Shown: positions 49,496 through 59,044 of the stretch, piece by piece
Numbering within the stretch: the stretch's first letter is position 1
Layout of the letters: every line of letters begins with the position of its first letter
NCBI RefSeq assembly: GCF_030816725.1
Contig: NZ_JAUSYG010000001.1
Location: 1,550,001 to 1,614,000, forward strand
Direction: 5' to 3'
Length of the DNA stretch: 64,000 nt
Origin: Pseudarthrobacter defluvii
GTDB taxonomy: Bacteria > Actinomycetota > Actinomycetes > Actinomycetales > Micrococcaceae
Position numbers and translations under genes: made by a program
Notes under the pieces: generated by a model
Database searches by the model: none
What the model was told of the DNA's origin: nothing
The model's input: only the letters and a program-made list of their open reading frames with translations

Positions 49496-50269
49496 GTGAA
49501 GGAATCTGCCAAGAGCAGGGCCACATTTGTGTTCATTGCCGGCATCGTCCGGCCGCTGCTGAACCTCATGATGGCCAAGACGTGGGAAGGAACCGAGAGA
49601 CTTCCCGCCAGCGGCTTCATCGCCGCGCCCAACCACTGCACCGAGATCGACCCCCTGGTGGTGGGGCACATGCTGTACAACCAGAAGCGGGCGCCGCACT
49701 TCCTGGCCAAGGCGGCTCTGTTCAAGGTCCCCGGCCTGGGTCCGCTGCTGCGGGCGACCAAGCAGGTGCCGGTGGAGCGTTCGACGGCGGGAGCGAACCG
49801 TTCGCTGCAGGTGGCACAGGAGATCGTGGCCGAGGGCGGTGCAATCATCATCTACCCGGAGGGCACGCTGACGCGCGACCCCGACCTGTGGCCGATGAAG
49901 GGACACACCGGAGCGGCCCGGCTGGCCCTCGAAGGCGGAATCCCTGTGGTGCCCATCGCCCACTGGGGTGCCCACGAGGTATTCCCCAGGTACGGCAAGC
50001 GGTTCCACCTGTTCCCGCGCAAGCGCTCCCGCGTCGTGGTGGGGGATCCGGTGGACCTCAGCGCTTTCAGCGGCCGTCCCCTGGACAAGGCCACGCTGAC
50101 GGAGGCCACAGACGTGATCATGGACGCGATCACCGCGCTGCTGGCCGGCCTGCGCGGCGAGCAGCCCCCCGCGGAACGCTGGGACCCGGCCAAACAGCAG
50201 CAGGCCAAGCACGGACGCTTCGTGGAACGCGGACAGCAGCCCGGCGGCGCAGGAACGGAAGCTCAGTGA
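49496..50269 (+). CDS. plsC: 1-acyl-sn-glycerol-3-phosphate acyltransferase
   Basis: The 257-residue product has the acyltransferase motif NHCTEID (46-52, the NHxxxxD pattern), a middle motif with VPVERSTAG, and IIIYPEGTLTR (EGT motif). It probably acylates lysophosphatidic acid at the membrane. It starts with GTG 9 bases after murA and ends overlapping gpsA by four bases (GTGA). Neighbourhood with gpsA supports a phospholipid role. Confidence 0.92.
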   Translation: MKESAKSRATFVFIAGIVRPLLNLMMAKTWEGTERLPASGFIAAPNHCTEIDPLVVGHMLYNQKRAPHFLAKAALFKVPGLGPLLRATKQVPVERSTAGANRSLQVAQEIVAEGGAIIIYPEGTLTRDPDLWPMKGHTGAARLALEGGIPVVPIAHWGAHEVFPRYGKRFHLFPRKRSRVVVGDPVDLSAFSGRPLDKATLTEATDVIMDAITALLAGLRGEQPPAERWDPAKQQQAKHGRFVERGQQPGGAGTEAQ

Positions 50270-51315
50270 CCGCTGACGCAAAGCCGGGAGCGGCACGAAC
50301 AGTAGCCGTTCTAGGTGCGGGGTCATGGGGGACCACGTTCGCGAAGATCCTCGCGGACGCAGCCACCGCCACGGGAACGCCCCGTGCCATCAAGCTGTGG
50401 GGCAGGCGCGCCGAAGTGGTGGAGGAGATCAACACCAGCCACCGCAACAGCGACTACCTCAAGGACATCGTCCTGCCGGAGAGCATCACGGCGTCGACTG
50501 ACGTCCGCCAGGTGTTGGCAGGGGCGGAACTGGTGGTGGTTGCCGTACCGGCCCAGTCACTGCGCCCCCAGCTGCGGGAGTGGAAGGACATGATCGCCCC
50601 CGGCGCCGTCGTCGTCTCCCTCATGAAGGGCCTGGAGCTTGGAACGGACGCCCGGATGAGCGAGGTCATCAGTGCGGAACTGGGCCTGCCGCTGGAACGC
50701 ATCGCCGTCGTCTCCGGACCCAACCTCGCCATGGAAATTGCGCGCGAGGAGCCGACGGCGTCCGTCGTGGCCTGCACGGATTCCGCCACAGCCGGCTGGC
50801 TCGCCAGGACCTGCACCGCCCCCTACTTTCGGCCCTACACCACGGCGGACGTCGTCGGTGTCGAAATCGGCGGCATCGTCAAGAACGTGATCGCACTAGC
50901 CGTGGGCATCTGCGAGGGCAAGCAGATGGGGGACAACACCAAGGCCTCGGTGATCACCCGCGGGCTCGCCGAAACGTCCCGCCTGGCACTGGCGCTGGGC
51001 GGCGAGGCGAAGACCATGGCCGGCCTCGCCGGGCTGGGCGACCTCGTGGCAACCTGCTCCTCAGCGCTGTCCCGGAACCATACCGCCGGCAGGCTGCTGG
51101 GCGAGGGCCTGACGCTGGAGGAGGTGGGCAAAAAGATGACCCAGACCGCCGAAGGCATCAAGTCCGGCCAGGCCGTCCATGAGCTTGCCGGCAAGCTCGG
51201 CGTCGAAATGCCCATCACGGCCGCCGTCGTCGCGGTGCTGGCAGGCAAGCTGTCCGTTGACCAACTGGGGCCGGTTCTGCTGTCCCGGGAATTGAAACCT
51301 GAAGGCGATTACTGA
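50266..51315 (+). CDS. gpsA: Glycerol-3-phosphate dehydrogenase [NAD(P)+]
   Basis: The 349-residue enzyme begins with the Rossmann motif VAVLGAGSWGTTFAKIL, followed by VPAQSLRPQL, SGPNLAMEIAREEPTA, the catalytic GGIVKNVIALAVGICEG (Lys) and GLGDLVATCSSALSRN. It supplies sn-glycerol-3-phosphate for phospholipids, matching plsC upstream. The GTG start at 50266 overlaps the plsC stop; the much longer open frame upstream is a shadow. Confidence 0.97.
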   Translation: MTADAKPGAARTVAVLGAGSWGTTFAKILADAATATGTPRAIKLWGRRAEVVEEINTSHRNSDYLKDIVLPESITASTDVRQVLAGAELVVVAVPAQSLRPQLREWKDMIAPGAVVVSLMKGLELGTDARMSEVISAELGLPLERIAVVSGPNLAMEIAREEPTASVVACTDSATAGWLARTCTAPYFRPYTTADVVGVEIGGIVKNVIALAVGICEGKQMGDNTKASVITRGLAETSRLALALGGEAKTMAGLAGLGDLVATCSSALSRNHTAGRLLGEGLTLEEVGKKMTQTAEGIKSGQAVHELAGKLGVEMPITAAVVAVLAGKLSVDQLGPVLLSRELKPEGDY

Positions 51316-51317
51316 CC

Positions 51318-52466
51318 ATGTCCCATGACACAACCCCCGCCGGGGAAACGGCCAACACCAGGAAACCGCGCGTTGCCGTGCTCTTCGGCGGCCGCTCCAG
51401 CGAACATGCCGTAAGCTGCGTCACCGCCGCCGGTGTCCTGGGTGCCATTAACAAGGACAAATACGAGGTGATCCCGATCGGGATTGCCAAGACCGGGCAG
51501 TGGGTCCTTGCCCCCGCTGAAACGGCGCAGTGGTCCCTCGCGGCGTCCTCCCTCCCCGAGGTGGTGCCGTCGTCGCAGACTGTCACCTTGGCCGAGATCG
51601 GCGGGGAACATCAGCTGATCGTGGCATCGCCCAACCAGGTTCCCCAGGAACTGGGCGCCGTTGACGTGGTCTTCCCGCTGCTGCACGGCCCCTTCGGCGA
51701 GGACGGCACCATCCAGGGGCTCCTGGAGCTTTCGGACACCCGGTACGTTGGCGCGGGGGTCCTCGCCTCGGCTGTCGGCATGGACAAGCACTACATGAAG
51801 GTGGTCTTCGAAGCTGCCGGACTCCGCGTGGGCCCCTATGTGGCAGTGACTGACAGGCAGTGGCGCAGGGATCCCGAGTCCGTCCGCAAGCAAGTGGACC
51901 GGCTCGGATTCCCCGTGTTCGTCAAGCCGGCCCGCGCCGGCTCGTCCATGGGGATCTCCAAGGTCGACTCCCTGGACGAGCTGGACGCTGCCATCGAAGA
52001 AGCCCGCCGCCACGATCTCAAGCTCGTCATCGAAGCGGGCATTGTGGGACGCGAAATCGAATGCGCGGTCCTGGAAGGCAGGGGCACCGACGCGCCGCGG
52101 ACCTCCATGCCCGGGGAAATCTCCGTATCCGGCGGAACCCACCAGTTTTATGACTTCACGGCCAAGTACGTCGAGGATGACGCCGCGGCCCTCAGCTGCC
52201 CCGCGGACATTCCTGCCGAGGCAATTTCCAGGGTCCGCGAACTGGCTGCCGCCGCGTTCGACGCCGTCGGCGCCGAGGGCCTGAGCCGCGTGGACTTCTT
52301 TTACACGCCCGAGGGCGAGCTGATCATCAATGAGATCAACACGATGCCCGGCTTCACACCCAAGAGCATGTACCCGCAGATGTGGGCTGCATCCGGCCTG
52401 GGCTACGCCGACCTGATCGACGAACTCATCTACCTGGCCCTGAACCGCAAGACCGGCCTCCGCTGA
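51318..52466 (+). CDS. ddl: D-alanine--D-alanine ligase
   Basis: The 382-residue ATP-grasp enzyme has VAVLFGGRSSEHAVSC, LLHGPFGEDGTIQGLLE, DKHYMKVVFEAAGL, FVKPARAGSSMGISKV and the metal-binding EINTMPGFTPKSMYP. It makes D-Ala-D-Ala for cell-wall precursors. It begins 2 bases after gpsA, so the murA-plsC-gpsA-ddl unit is continuous. Confidence 0.97.
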   Translation: MSHDTTPAGETANTRKPRVAVLFGGRSSEHAVSCVTAAGVLGAINKDKYEVIPIGIAKTGQWVLAPAETAQWSLAASSLPEVVPSSQTVTLAEIGGEHQLIVASPNQVPQELGAVDVVFPLLHGPFGEDGTIQGLLELSDTRYVGAGVLASAVGMDKHYMKVVFEAAGLRVGPYVAVTDRQWRRDPESVRKQVDRLGFPVFVKPARAGSSMGISKVDSLDELDAAIEEARRHDLKLVIEAGIVGREIECAVLEGRGTDAPRTSMPGEISVSGGTHQFYDFTAKYVEDDAAALSCPADIPAEAISRVRELAAAAFDAVGAEGLSRVDFFYTPEGELIINEINTMPGFTPKSMYPQMWAASGLGYADLIDELIYLALNRKTGLR

Positions 52467-52470
52467 TCCC

Positions 52471-52615
52471 CACCGGCACCCTAGCCTCGCTTCGCTTCGG
52501 CCAGGGAACCCTGCCGGCGTGGGCCCACCACCGGCACCCTAGCCTCGCTGCGCTTCGGCCAGGGAACCCTGCCGGCGTGGGCCCACCACCGGCACCCTAG
52601 CCTCGCTGCGCTCGG
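52471..52615. repeat. 58-bp tandem repeat, two full copies and one half copy
   Basis: Copies begin at 52471, 52529 and 52587 (period 58). The second is nearly identical to the first (one T/G change), and the third breaks off near 52615. Each unit begins CACCGGCACCCTAGCCTCGC and contains the small palindrome CAGGG-AA-CCCTG. It fills the gap between the convergent ddl and DUF3515 genes and may serve as a compound terminator or be a dispersed repeat family. Confidence 0.9.
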
Positions 52616-52634
52616 ACGGTGAGCCGGCCTAGGC

Positions 52635-53138
52635 CTACTGGCTCTTGGGCAGGTTCTGCAGCTCCTCCTGGCCCACGCAGTTCCGCGAGGAGGGGACCTT
52701 GGCGGCTGCTGCGGCCAGGTCTGCCAGTACCGTTGCGGAGCTGATCTTGTCCGGGTCCATCAGGATCTCTGTGGCAGGTTCCCGGCCGTAGGTGGTCAGC
52801 GTCCATACCGGGTCGCCCTCCTTGATGACCCAGTCGATGCCGTTGACGGTGACGCAGCGGTCGGTGGTCGGCCCGGGCACGTTGACCCCGCAGCGCAGGA
52901 TGACCTGTGATGGATCGCCCCATGCCGCGGTGGCCTGGCTGTTGGTCTTCCGCAGCTTTGAATCGCCAATGGCATCCGGGAGGGCCACCATCATTGGCGC
53001 GCACGCCGGATTGGCGGCGTCCTTGGCGGCGGTGACATCCACTGCTGGAGAGCAGGCAGACAGGGTAAGGGCGGCGACTGCCCCGGCCATTGCCATCCTG
53101 GCGGCGCGGGCGGACAGGGGCAGGTGGAGCTGGTGCAT
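52635..53138 (-). CDS. DUF3515 lipoprotein
   Basis: The 167-residue protein has a signal peptide with lipobox GAVAALTLSAC (Cys29) and the DUF3515 sequence ANPACAPMMVALPDAIGDS, AAWGDPSQVILRCGVN, GPTTDRCVTVNGIDWV. Function is unknown; this family lies beside thiL in many actinobacteria. Three further Cys may form a disulfide outside the cell. It is divergent from thiL. Confidence 0.87.
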   Translation of the reverse strand: MHQLHLPLSARAARMAMAGAVAALTLSACSPAVDVTAAKDAANPACAPMMVALPDAIGDSKLRKTNSQATAAWGDPSQVILRCGVNVPGPTTDRCVTVNGIDWVIKEGDPVWTLTTYGREPATEILMDPDKISSATVLADLAAAAAKVPSSRNCVGQEELQNLPKSQ

Positions 53139-53217
53139 GCTTCCAGCCTATCGCCGTCGCCGTCCACCCCGGACACCCGCCGCCGTCCCGCCCGGACACG
53201 ATGTCAGCCCGGCGCGG

Positions 53218-53230
53218 TAGCGTAGTGGCG
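53218..53230 (+). promoter_or_regulatory. -10 box of thiL, leaderless arrangement
   Basis: TAGCGT (53218-53223) is followed by six bases and GTG 53230. No Shine-Dalgarno sequence is present. Confidence 0.5.
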
Positions 53231-54276
53231 TGCCTGAAGACCTGCGTAACCGCGTTGACCGCCAGCCTACTGTCGCCGGCCTTTCCGAAGCCGACCTGCT
53301 GGCCCGGATTTTTCCGCGCCTCCGGATGGAGGCCGGGCATACCACAAGCACTTTGCTGGGGCCGGGCGATGATGCCGCCGTCGTCGCAGCCCCGGACGGG
53401 AAGACCGTTGTCAGCATCGATACCCAGGTCCAGGACCAGGACTTCCGGCTGCTGTGGCCCAACGGCTACCGCACCACCGGATTCGACGTCGGGTGGAAGG
53501 CAGCCGCGCAGAACCTCAGCGACATCAATGCGATGGGCGCGGAGGCAACGTCCATGGTGGTCAGCCTCACCCTTCCCGTCGACACGCCCGTCAGCTGGGT
53601 GGAGGACCTGGCGGACGGGCTCACAGCCGGCATCCGGGAGCTCGGAGCAGCCCGCTGTTCGGTCGCGGGCGGGGACCTGGGCCGCGGCCGCGAAATTTCG
53701 GTGACGGTGGCCGTGCTGGGAACGCTCGACGGCGGGCGGCCGGTCCTCCGGTCAGGCGCCCGGGCAGGGGACATCCTGGCACTGGCAGGAACAGTCGGCC
53801 ACGCCGCGGCAGGCTTGGCCCTGCTTGAAGCGGACGTCCCGATGGGCACCCTGGGCCCGGCGGAACGTGCCTTCGTGGATCTGCAGTGCCGCCCCCGTCC
53901 GCCGCTGGCTGCAGGACCGGCCGCCAGGGACGCAGGTGCCACGGCAATGCTGGACATTTCCGACGGGCTCCTGCTCGACGGCAACAGGCTGGCTGCCGCC
54001 AGCAACGTCGCCGTCTCCCTCGATCCGGACCGCCTTGCCCGCCTGGCGGATCTCCTGGCCCCCGCAGCTTGCTTGCTCGATGCAGATCCCGCACAGTGGG
54101 TGCTGGGTGGCGGCGAGGACCACGGACTGCTGGCCACATTCCCTGCCGATGTTCAGCTGCCACCCGGATTCACTGCGCTAGGCTCGATACATGCACTCGG
54201 TACCGACGATGGCCCGGGCGTCCTGACAGCGGGCCGGGCCGTGGACACCGGGGGATGGGATCACTTTGCACACTAA
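53230..54276 (+). CDS. thiL: Thiamine-monophosphate kinase
   Basis: The 348-residue enzyme has LGPGDDAAVVAAPDG, SIDTQVQDQDF, GWKAAAQNLSDINAMGAEATSMVVSL and LDISDGLLLDGNRLAAAS, the AIR-synthase-like fold of ThiL. It phosphorylates thiamine monophosphate to the diphosphate, the cofactor used by IlvB. The next gene starts before its stop. Confidence 0.96.
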   Translation: MPEDLRNRVDRQPTVAGLSEADLLARIFPRLRMEAGHTTSTLLGPGDDAAVVAAPDGKTVVSIDTQVQDQDFRLLWPNGYRTTGFDVGWKAAAQNLSDINAMGAEATSMVVSLTLPVDTPVSWVEDLADGLTAGIRELGAARCSVAGGDLGRGREISVTVAVLGTLDGGRPVLRSGARAGDILALAGTVGHAAAGLALLEADVPMGTLGPAERAFVDLQCRPRPPLAAGPAARDAGATAMLDISDGLLLDGNRLAAASNVAVSLDPDRLARLADLLAPAACLLDADPAQWVLGGGEDHGLLATFPADVQLPPGFTALGSIHALGTDDGPGVLTAGRAVDTGGWDHFAH

Positions 54277-55285
54277 GGTTGCCGCCAACGCGCTTGCGAT
54301 GAAGAGGTGGCTGGGCAAGGCTGAGACTGCCCTGGGAAACCACAGCGACCGGCTCAACGCCATCAACATCTTCCCGGTGGCTGACGGCGATACCGGCACC
54401 AACCTGTACCTCACCGTCCGCGCGGCTGCCCGTTCCCTGGTGCTCGCCGAGGACCAGCCGGCACCTGTGGACGTCGGGGAAGTTCTCGCCACGGCCGGCC
54501 AGGCAGCCATGGAGGAGGCGCGCGGAAACTCCGGAACGCTTTTCTCGGTGTTCCTGTGCGCCGCGGCCGAGCCGTTGGCCGGGCACACCCGCATGACGTC
54601 CACGCTCCTCGCGGCAGCCCTGAACCGTGCCCAGATCCGCGCCTGGTCCGCCCTGAGCGACCCCGTACCCGGAACCATGCTCTCGGTCATGGAAGCGGCT
54701 GCCCGTGCTGCAGCCGCCGTCGACGCCGGCCAGGACGGCGATGACAGCAACCACGCCCTGGGCCTCACCCTCGACGCCGCCGTGGAGGGGGCACTGGCCG
54801 CCGTGGTCCACACCGAGGAACAGCTCGATGCGCTCCAGTCCGCACGGGTGGTGGATGCCGGCGGGGTGGGCATGCTGCTGATCCTCGACTGCCTCCGCTC
54901 CGCTGTGCTGGGCGAGGAACTGCAGGACGAGCTCCTCGACGGCCTGCACGGCTACGACGTCTCCGATCCGCACATCCACGCGTTGATGCCGGACGACGAC
55001 GGCGTGGAACTCATGTGCACCATCACCCTTTCGCCCCTGAACGCCGCCACGCTGCGGCAGCGGCTCGATGAAATCGGGGAGTCCGTCATCATGAGCCAGG
55101 TGGGCAGCGGCCCGGACCCTGACGGAAACTACAGGTGGCGGGTCCACGTGCACGTCCCGGACCCGGACCCGGCCGTGCGCATTATCAAGTCCCTCGGTGA
55201 ACCGTCCCAGATCAGCATCAGCGAGCTGGCGCTTTCCCGGGACCCTGATGTGGATGCGGTGAACACCGGCGGGCATGAACGCTGA
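54266..55285 (+). CDS. DAK2 domain protein
   Basis: The 339-residue protein has NIFPVADGDTGTNLYLTV (about 31-48), the nucleotide/Mg site of DAK2-type kinases, and ARGNSGTLFSVFL and VDAGGVGMLLILD. The C-terminal part resembles the middle domain of the fatty-acid kinase FakA but is shorter. A TTG at 54266 overlapping thiL is the likely start (an ATG at 54299 would cut conserved sequence only slightly). Linkage to recG is common in actinobacteria. No DegV-type partner is in the window. Confidence 0.85.
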   Translation: MHTKVAANALAMKRWLGKAETALGNHSDRLNAINIFPVADGDTGTNLYLTVRAAARSLVLAEDQPAPVDVGEVLATAGQAAMEEARGNSGTLFSVFLCAAAEPLAGHTRMTSTLLAAALNRAQIRAWSALSDPVPGTMLSVMEAAARAAAAVDAGQDGDDSNHALGLTLDAAVEGALAAVVHTEEQLDALQSARVVDAGGVGMLLILDCLRSAVLGEELQDELLDGLHGYDVSDPHIHALMPDDDGVELMCTITLSPLNAATLRQRLDEIGESVIMSQVGSGPDPDGNYRWRVHVHVPDPDPAVRIIKSLGEPSQISISELALSRDPDVDAVNTGGHER

Positions 55286-57545
55286 GCTGGACCTGGCCCT
55301 TGAACGGCGCATTGGAAAGCGGTCCGCCGCGGTCATCGAAAAACACCTCGGCATCACCAGTGTCGAAGGCCTCCTTAACTACTTTCCCCGCCGTTACCTG
55401 GCCCGGGGTGAACTGACGCCCATCAGCGAGCTTCCGCTCGACGAGGAAGTCACCCTGATCGCGCGGGTGCTGTCCAGCAGCACGCGGCATATGCAGGCGC
55501 GCCGCGGAACCATCACGGACGTCATTGTTTCCGACGACGACGGGCAGCGGGGGCTGCGGCTGGTGGGAGGCCAGGATTACCGCGGCAAGGTGCCGGGAAC
55601 GCTGAAGATCAGCTTCTTCAACGGGTTCAAAGCGAAAAACGAACTCCTGCAGGGACGCCGCGCCCTCTTTTCCGGCAGGGTTACCAGCTTCAAGGGAAAG
55701 CTTGGCCTCACAAACCCCGACTTCCAGCTCCTGGACGAGGATCCTTTCAGCGACGCCGGTCACGACCCCGAAAAACTCGCGGCCATGCCCCTCCCGGTTT
55801 ATCCAGCCACGGCCAAGCTTCCCAGCTGGAAGATCCAGAAGGTGATCGTCACGCTGCTGGAGACCGTGGACCTCGGCTCGCTTGCGGACCCGCTTCCGGC
55901 CGAAGTGTCAGCCCGGGAGGGTTTCCTGCCTGTGGCGGACGCGTACCGGCTGATCCACGTGCCCGAAACGGCGGCTGACTGGAAACGAGCACGGGACCGG
56001 TTCCGCTACCAGGAGGCCCTGGTACTGCAGTCCGCATTGGCCCGGCGCCGCGCCCAGCTCGCCGCCGAGGAAGCCACCGCCCGCCGCCCCGTCAAGGAAG
56101 GAATCCTGGCCGAGTTCGACCACAACCTGCCGTTCACGCTCACGGCCGGCCAGGCCGCCGTCGGCAAAACCCTCGCCACGGAACTGGCGCAGGACACGCC
56201 CATGAACCGGCTGCTGCAGGGCGAGGTGGGCTCCGGTAAAACCGTCGTGGCGCTGCGGGCCATGCTCCAGGTGGTGGACGCCGGGGGACAGGCTGCGCTC
56301 CTTGCCCCCACCGAGGTGCTTGCGGCCCAGCATTACGACTCCATCCGCCGCACCTTGGGCCAACTCTCCAGCGACGGACTCCTGGGCGGGCTGGCCGGCG
56401 CCAACGGCCCTTCCGTCCAGGTCACGCTGCTGACCGGTTCCATGCCCACCGCGGCACGGAAACAAGCCATGCTGGACGCCGCGTCCGGGACCGCGGGGAT
56501 CATCATCGGCACCCACGCCCTGCTCAGCGACAACGTATCCTTCTACGACCTCGGCCTGATCGTGGTGGACGAACAGCACCGCTTCGGCGTTGAACAGCGC
56601 GACGCCCTGCGGGCCAAGGCCCGGAAGCCGCCGCACCTGCTGGTCATGACCGCCACACCCATTCCCCGCACCGTGGCCATGACCGTGTTCGGCGACCTTG
56701 AAACCTCCACCCTCGACGAACTGCCCAAGGGCCGGGCCCCCATCACCACCCACCTCGTGGGCCTTGCCGAGAACCCGGCCTGGGTGGCACGGATCTGGGC
56801 GCGCGCGCGGGAGGAAATCGACGCCGGCCACCAGGTGTACGTCGTGTGTCCAAAGATTGGAGCGGACGACGACGGCGACTTCAGTCCGGGGGAGGCCGCG
56901 CCTCCGGGGGCGGAGGCGGAGGAGGGCCGGGAGCTCGCGTCGGTCACCGGCGTCGTGGATTATCTGCTGGCCGAACCCTCGCTGGCGGGTGTTCCGCTGG
57001 CTCCGCTCCACGGCCGCCAGGACCCGGAGTTGAAGACGGACACTATGGCCGGGTTTACTGCCAACCGCATCAAGCTGCTCGTTTCCACCACGGTGATCGA
57101 GGTGGGTGTGGACGTGCACAACGCCACCTTGATGGTCATCCTGGACGCGGACAGGTTCGGCATCTCGCAGCTGCACCAGCTCCGTGGCCGCGTGGGCCGC
57201 GGCGGCCTGCCCGGGACCTGCCTGCTGGTCACCGCGCTTGAACACGGCCACCCCAGCCGGCGGCGGCTGGAAGCCGTGGCTGCAACCACGGACGGTTTTG
57301 TCCTGTCGCAGGAGGACCTCAAGCTACGGCGTGAGGGCGACATCCTGGGCGCATCGCAGTCCGGGGGAAGGTCCACCCTGAAGCTGCTGCGGGTCCTTGA
57401 CCATGAAGACGTCATTGCCCGCGCCAGGGAAGACGCGCAGGCTATCGTCGGTCGGGATCCGCTGCTGGCCGGACACGCCGGGCTTGCCGATGCCATCGAG
57501 AAATACCTCAACCCCGAGAAGGAGGCGTTCCTTGAACGCGGTTAG
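55275..57545 (+). CDS. recG: ATP-dependent DNA helicase RecG
   Basis: The 756-residue helicase has an N-terminal wedge (OB) domain, then Walker A GEVGSGKTVVAL (about 315), motif Ia LLAPTEVLAAQH, DEQH box (about 432-435, VVDEQHRFGVEQR), MTATPIPRT, and motif VI HQLRGRVGRGG. RecG reverses stalled replication forks and branch-migrates Holliday junctions. An internal acidic insertion (near 535-555) is rich in Asp/Glu/Gly. It overlaps the DAK2 gene by 11 bases. Confidence 0.97.
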   Translation: MNAELDLALERRIGKRSAAVIEKHLGITSVEGLLNYFPRRYLARGELTPISELPLDEEVTLIARVLSSSTRHMQARRGTITDVIVSDDDGQRGLRLVGGQDYRGKVPGTLKISFFNGFKAKNELLQGRRALFSGRVTSFKGKLGLTNPDFQLLDEDPFSDAGHDPEKLAAMPLPVYPATAKLPSWKIQKVIVTLLETVDLGSLADPLPAEVSAREGFLPVADAYRLIHVPETAADWKRARDRFRYQEALVLQSALARRRAQLAAEEATARRPVKEGILAEFDHNLPFTLTAGQAAVGKTLATELAQDTPMNRLLQGEVGSGKTVVALRAMLQVVDAGGQAALLAPTEVLAAQHYDSIRRTLGQLSSDGLLGGLAGANGPSVQVTLLTGSMPTAARKQAMLDAASGTAGIIIGTHALLSDNVSFYDLGLIVVDEQHRFGVEQRDALRAKARKPPHLLVMTATPIPRTVAMTVFGDLETSTLDELPKGRAPITTHLVGLAENPAWVARIWARAREEIDAGHQVYVVCPKIGADDDGDFSPGEAAPPGAEAEEGRELASVTGVVDYLLAEPSLAGVPLAPLHGRQDPELKTDTMAGFTANRIKLLVSTTVIEVGVDVHNATLMVILDADRFGISQLHQLRGRVGRGGLPGTCLLVTALEHGHPSRRRLEAVAATTDGFVLSQEDLKLRREGDILGASQSGGRSTLKLLRVLDHEDVIARAREDAQAIVGRDPLLAGHAGLADAIEKYLNPEKEAFLERG

Positions 57546-57587
57546 CAACCAAAGCCTGCAGGGCACCCGTGGAATGTGGTGCCGGCG

Positions 57588-58259
57588 GTGACCCGGATCA
57601 TTGCCGGTGCCGGCGGTGGCACAACGTTGACGCCAGTCCCGGGTTCCCTGACCAGGCCTACTACGGACAGGGTCAAGGAAGCACTGTTTTCCCGCCTCGA
57701 CGCCTTCGACGTGATCGCGGACGCCCGCGTGCTGGACCTTTACGCGGGGTCGGGTTCCCTGGGTGTGGAAAGCGGCAGCAGGGGAGCGCAGACAGTGGAA
57801 CTGGTGGAGTCCGACGCCAAGGCCAGTGCCGTCTGCCAGCGCAACGCGGATCTTATCAATGGTGTGTTGGGCCGGAAAGCCGTCTCGGTGCACCGCTCCA
57901 AGGTGGAGCCCTTCCTTGACCGGGCTTCGGAAGACGCCGCCTGGGACTTGGTGTTCCTGGATCCGCCGTACCCGTTGGAGGATGCCGGGCTGTCCGCGGT
58001 GCTGGAGAAACTTGCAGCGCACCTGGCCCCTGGAGCCGTCGTGGTGGTGGAACGATCCTCACGTTCGCCGGAACCGGCATGGCCCGATGCGATGACGAGG
58101 TTCGCCGAGAAGAAGTACGGGGAGACCCGGCTGTGGTTTGCCGAGCCGTTCGTGCCCGACGCCATCGCCGCGGAGGACCTGCCCGAGACCACCGGCGTGC
58201 CCGGCGGTGCCGGGCCTGAAGGTAGCGACGTGGAAGGCCCTGCTTCCACCGGCGCCTAG
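57588..58259 (+). CDS. rsmD: 16S rRNA (guanine(966)-N(2))-methyltransferase
   Basis: The product of about 223 residues begins TRIIAGAGGGTTLTPVPGS, LTRPTTDRVKEALFSRL, has the SAM site VLDLYAGSGSLGVE and the catalytic LVFLDPPYPL. It methylates G966 of 16S rRNA. I use the GTG at 57588, matching the family N-terminus; GTGs at 57576 and 57579 are alternatives. A 30-residue Gly/Glu-rich tail follows the domain. Its stop overlaps that of the convergent methyltransferase-fold gene by two bases. Confidence 0.93.
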   Translation: MTRIIAGAGGGTTLTPVPGSLTRPTTDRVKEALFSRLDAFDVIADARVLDLYAGSGSLGVESGSRGAQTVELVESDAKASAVCQRNADLINGVLGRKAVSVHRSKVEPFLDRASEDAAWDLVFLDPPYPLEDAGLSAVLEKLAAHLAPGAVVVVERSSRSPEPAWPDAMTRFAEKKYGETRLWFAEPFVPDAIAAEDLPETTGVPGGAGPEGSDVEGPASTGA

Positions 58260-59044
58260 CCGGAATAGGGGTCCAGGTCCACCCCCGCCAGGACCCGCGC
58301 GGGGTGCGGACCGCGTGCGGTCAGTTCGGCTGTCCAGGCTTCCGGCCAGGGACCCTGCGTCCCCGCCAGGATGATATTGCCCGGGTACCGGCCCTCGAAC
58401 ATCCCCGCCTCGGCAAACGCTGCCACATCAGCCATGGCTTCGCGCATTGCCGCCACCTGGCTCCTGACAAGCGTGAGCGCCGATTCGTCGCCCACATTGA
58501 CCACCAGCAGCCCGTCCGGGCGCAGGCGTTGCCGCGCTTCGCGATAGAAGCCGCTGGTGGCGATGTGGGCCGGGGCGTCAGGGCCGGAGAAAATGTCCAG
58601 GATCACGACGTCGAACGTGAGGTCCGGAGCCAGCTCTCCCAGTGCCTCGCGGGCATCGCCGATGATCGTGGTCAGGTCTGTTCCCTCGGGCAGGGGCAGG
58701 TGCCGGAGGACAAAGTCGAGCAGCTCGCGCTCCAGCTCCACCGCGTACTGCACTGAACCGGGACGGGTTGCCTGGACGTACCGGGCCAGCGTCAGCGCCC
58801 CCGCGCCGAGGTGCAGGGCCCTGATCGGTTGTCCTGCCGGAGCTGCAAGATCCACCAGATGCCCGATCCTGCGGAGGTATTCGTAAAAAATCTCCTCCGG
58901 GCGGTCCAGGTTCACATGGGACTGTTCGGCTCCGCCAATGCTGAGCACATAGCCGCCATGCGTAAACGCGTCGGGTTCAATGGCGGCGTGCTGGCCCGTT
59001 GTCCGGAGGAACCGGCTGGCGGCCCCGCCGCTGCCGCCGGACAT
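58256..59044 (-). CDS. Spermidine-synthase-like protein
   Basis: The 262-residue protein has YVLSIGGAEQSHVNLDRPEEIFYEYLRR and the SAM-type site IRALHLGAGALTLARYV, then VELERELLDFV and DVVILDIFSG. This is the polyamine synthase/fused-MFS-like methyltransferase fold found in actinobacteria; the key Asp residues needed for decarboxy-SAM aminopropyl transfer are not clear, so polyamine activity is unsure. The ATG at 59044 shares one base with the aminotransferase stop (TGATG). Confidence 0.8.
   Translation of the reverse strand: MSGGSGGAASRFLRTTGQHAAIEPDAFTHGGYVLSIGGAEQSHVNLDRPEEIFYEYLRRIGHLVDLAAPAGQPIRALHLGAGALTLARYVQATRPGSVQYAVELERELLDFVLRHLPLPEGTDLTTIIGDAREALGELAPDLTFDVVILDIFSGPDAPAHIATSGFYREARQRLRPDGLLVVNVGDESALTLVRSQVAAMREAMADVAAFAEAGMFEGRYPGNIILAGTQGPWPEAWTAELTARGPHPARVLAGVDLDPYSG

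Noticed and set aside
48466..50265. Long open frame running through murA and plsC on the plus strand into gpsA
   Set aside because: Arg/Pro/His-rich shadow of murA and plsC in another frame; only the part from GTG 50266 has gpsA family sequence.
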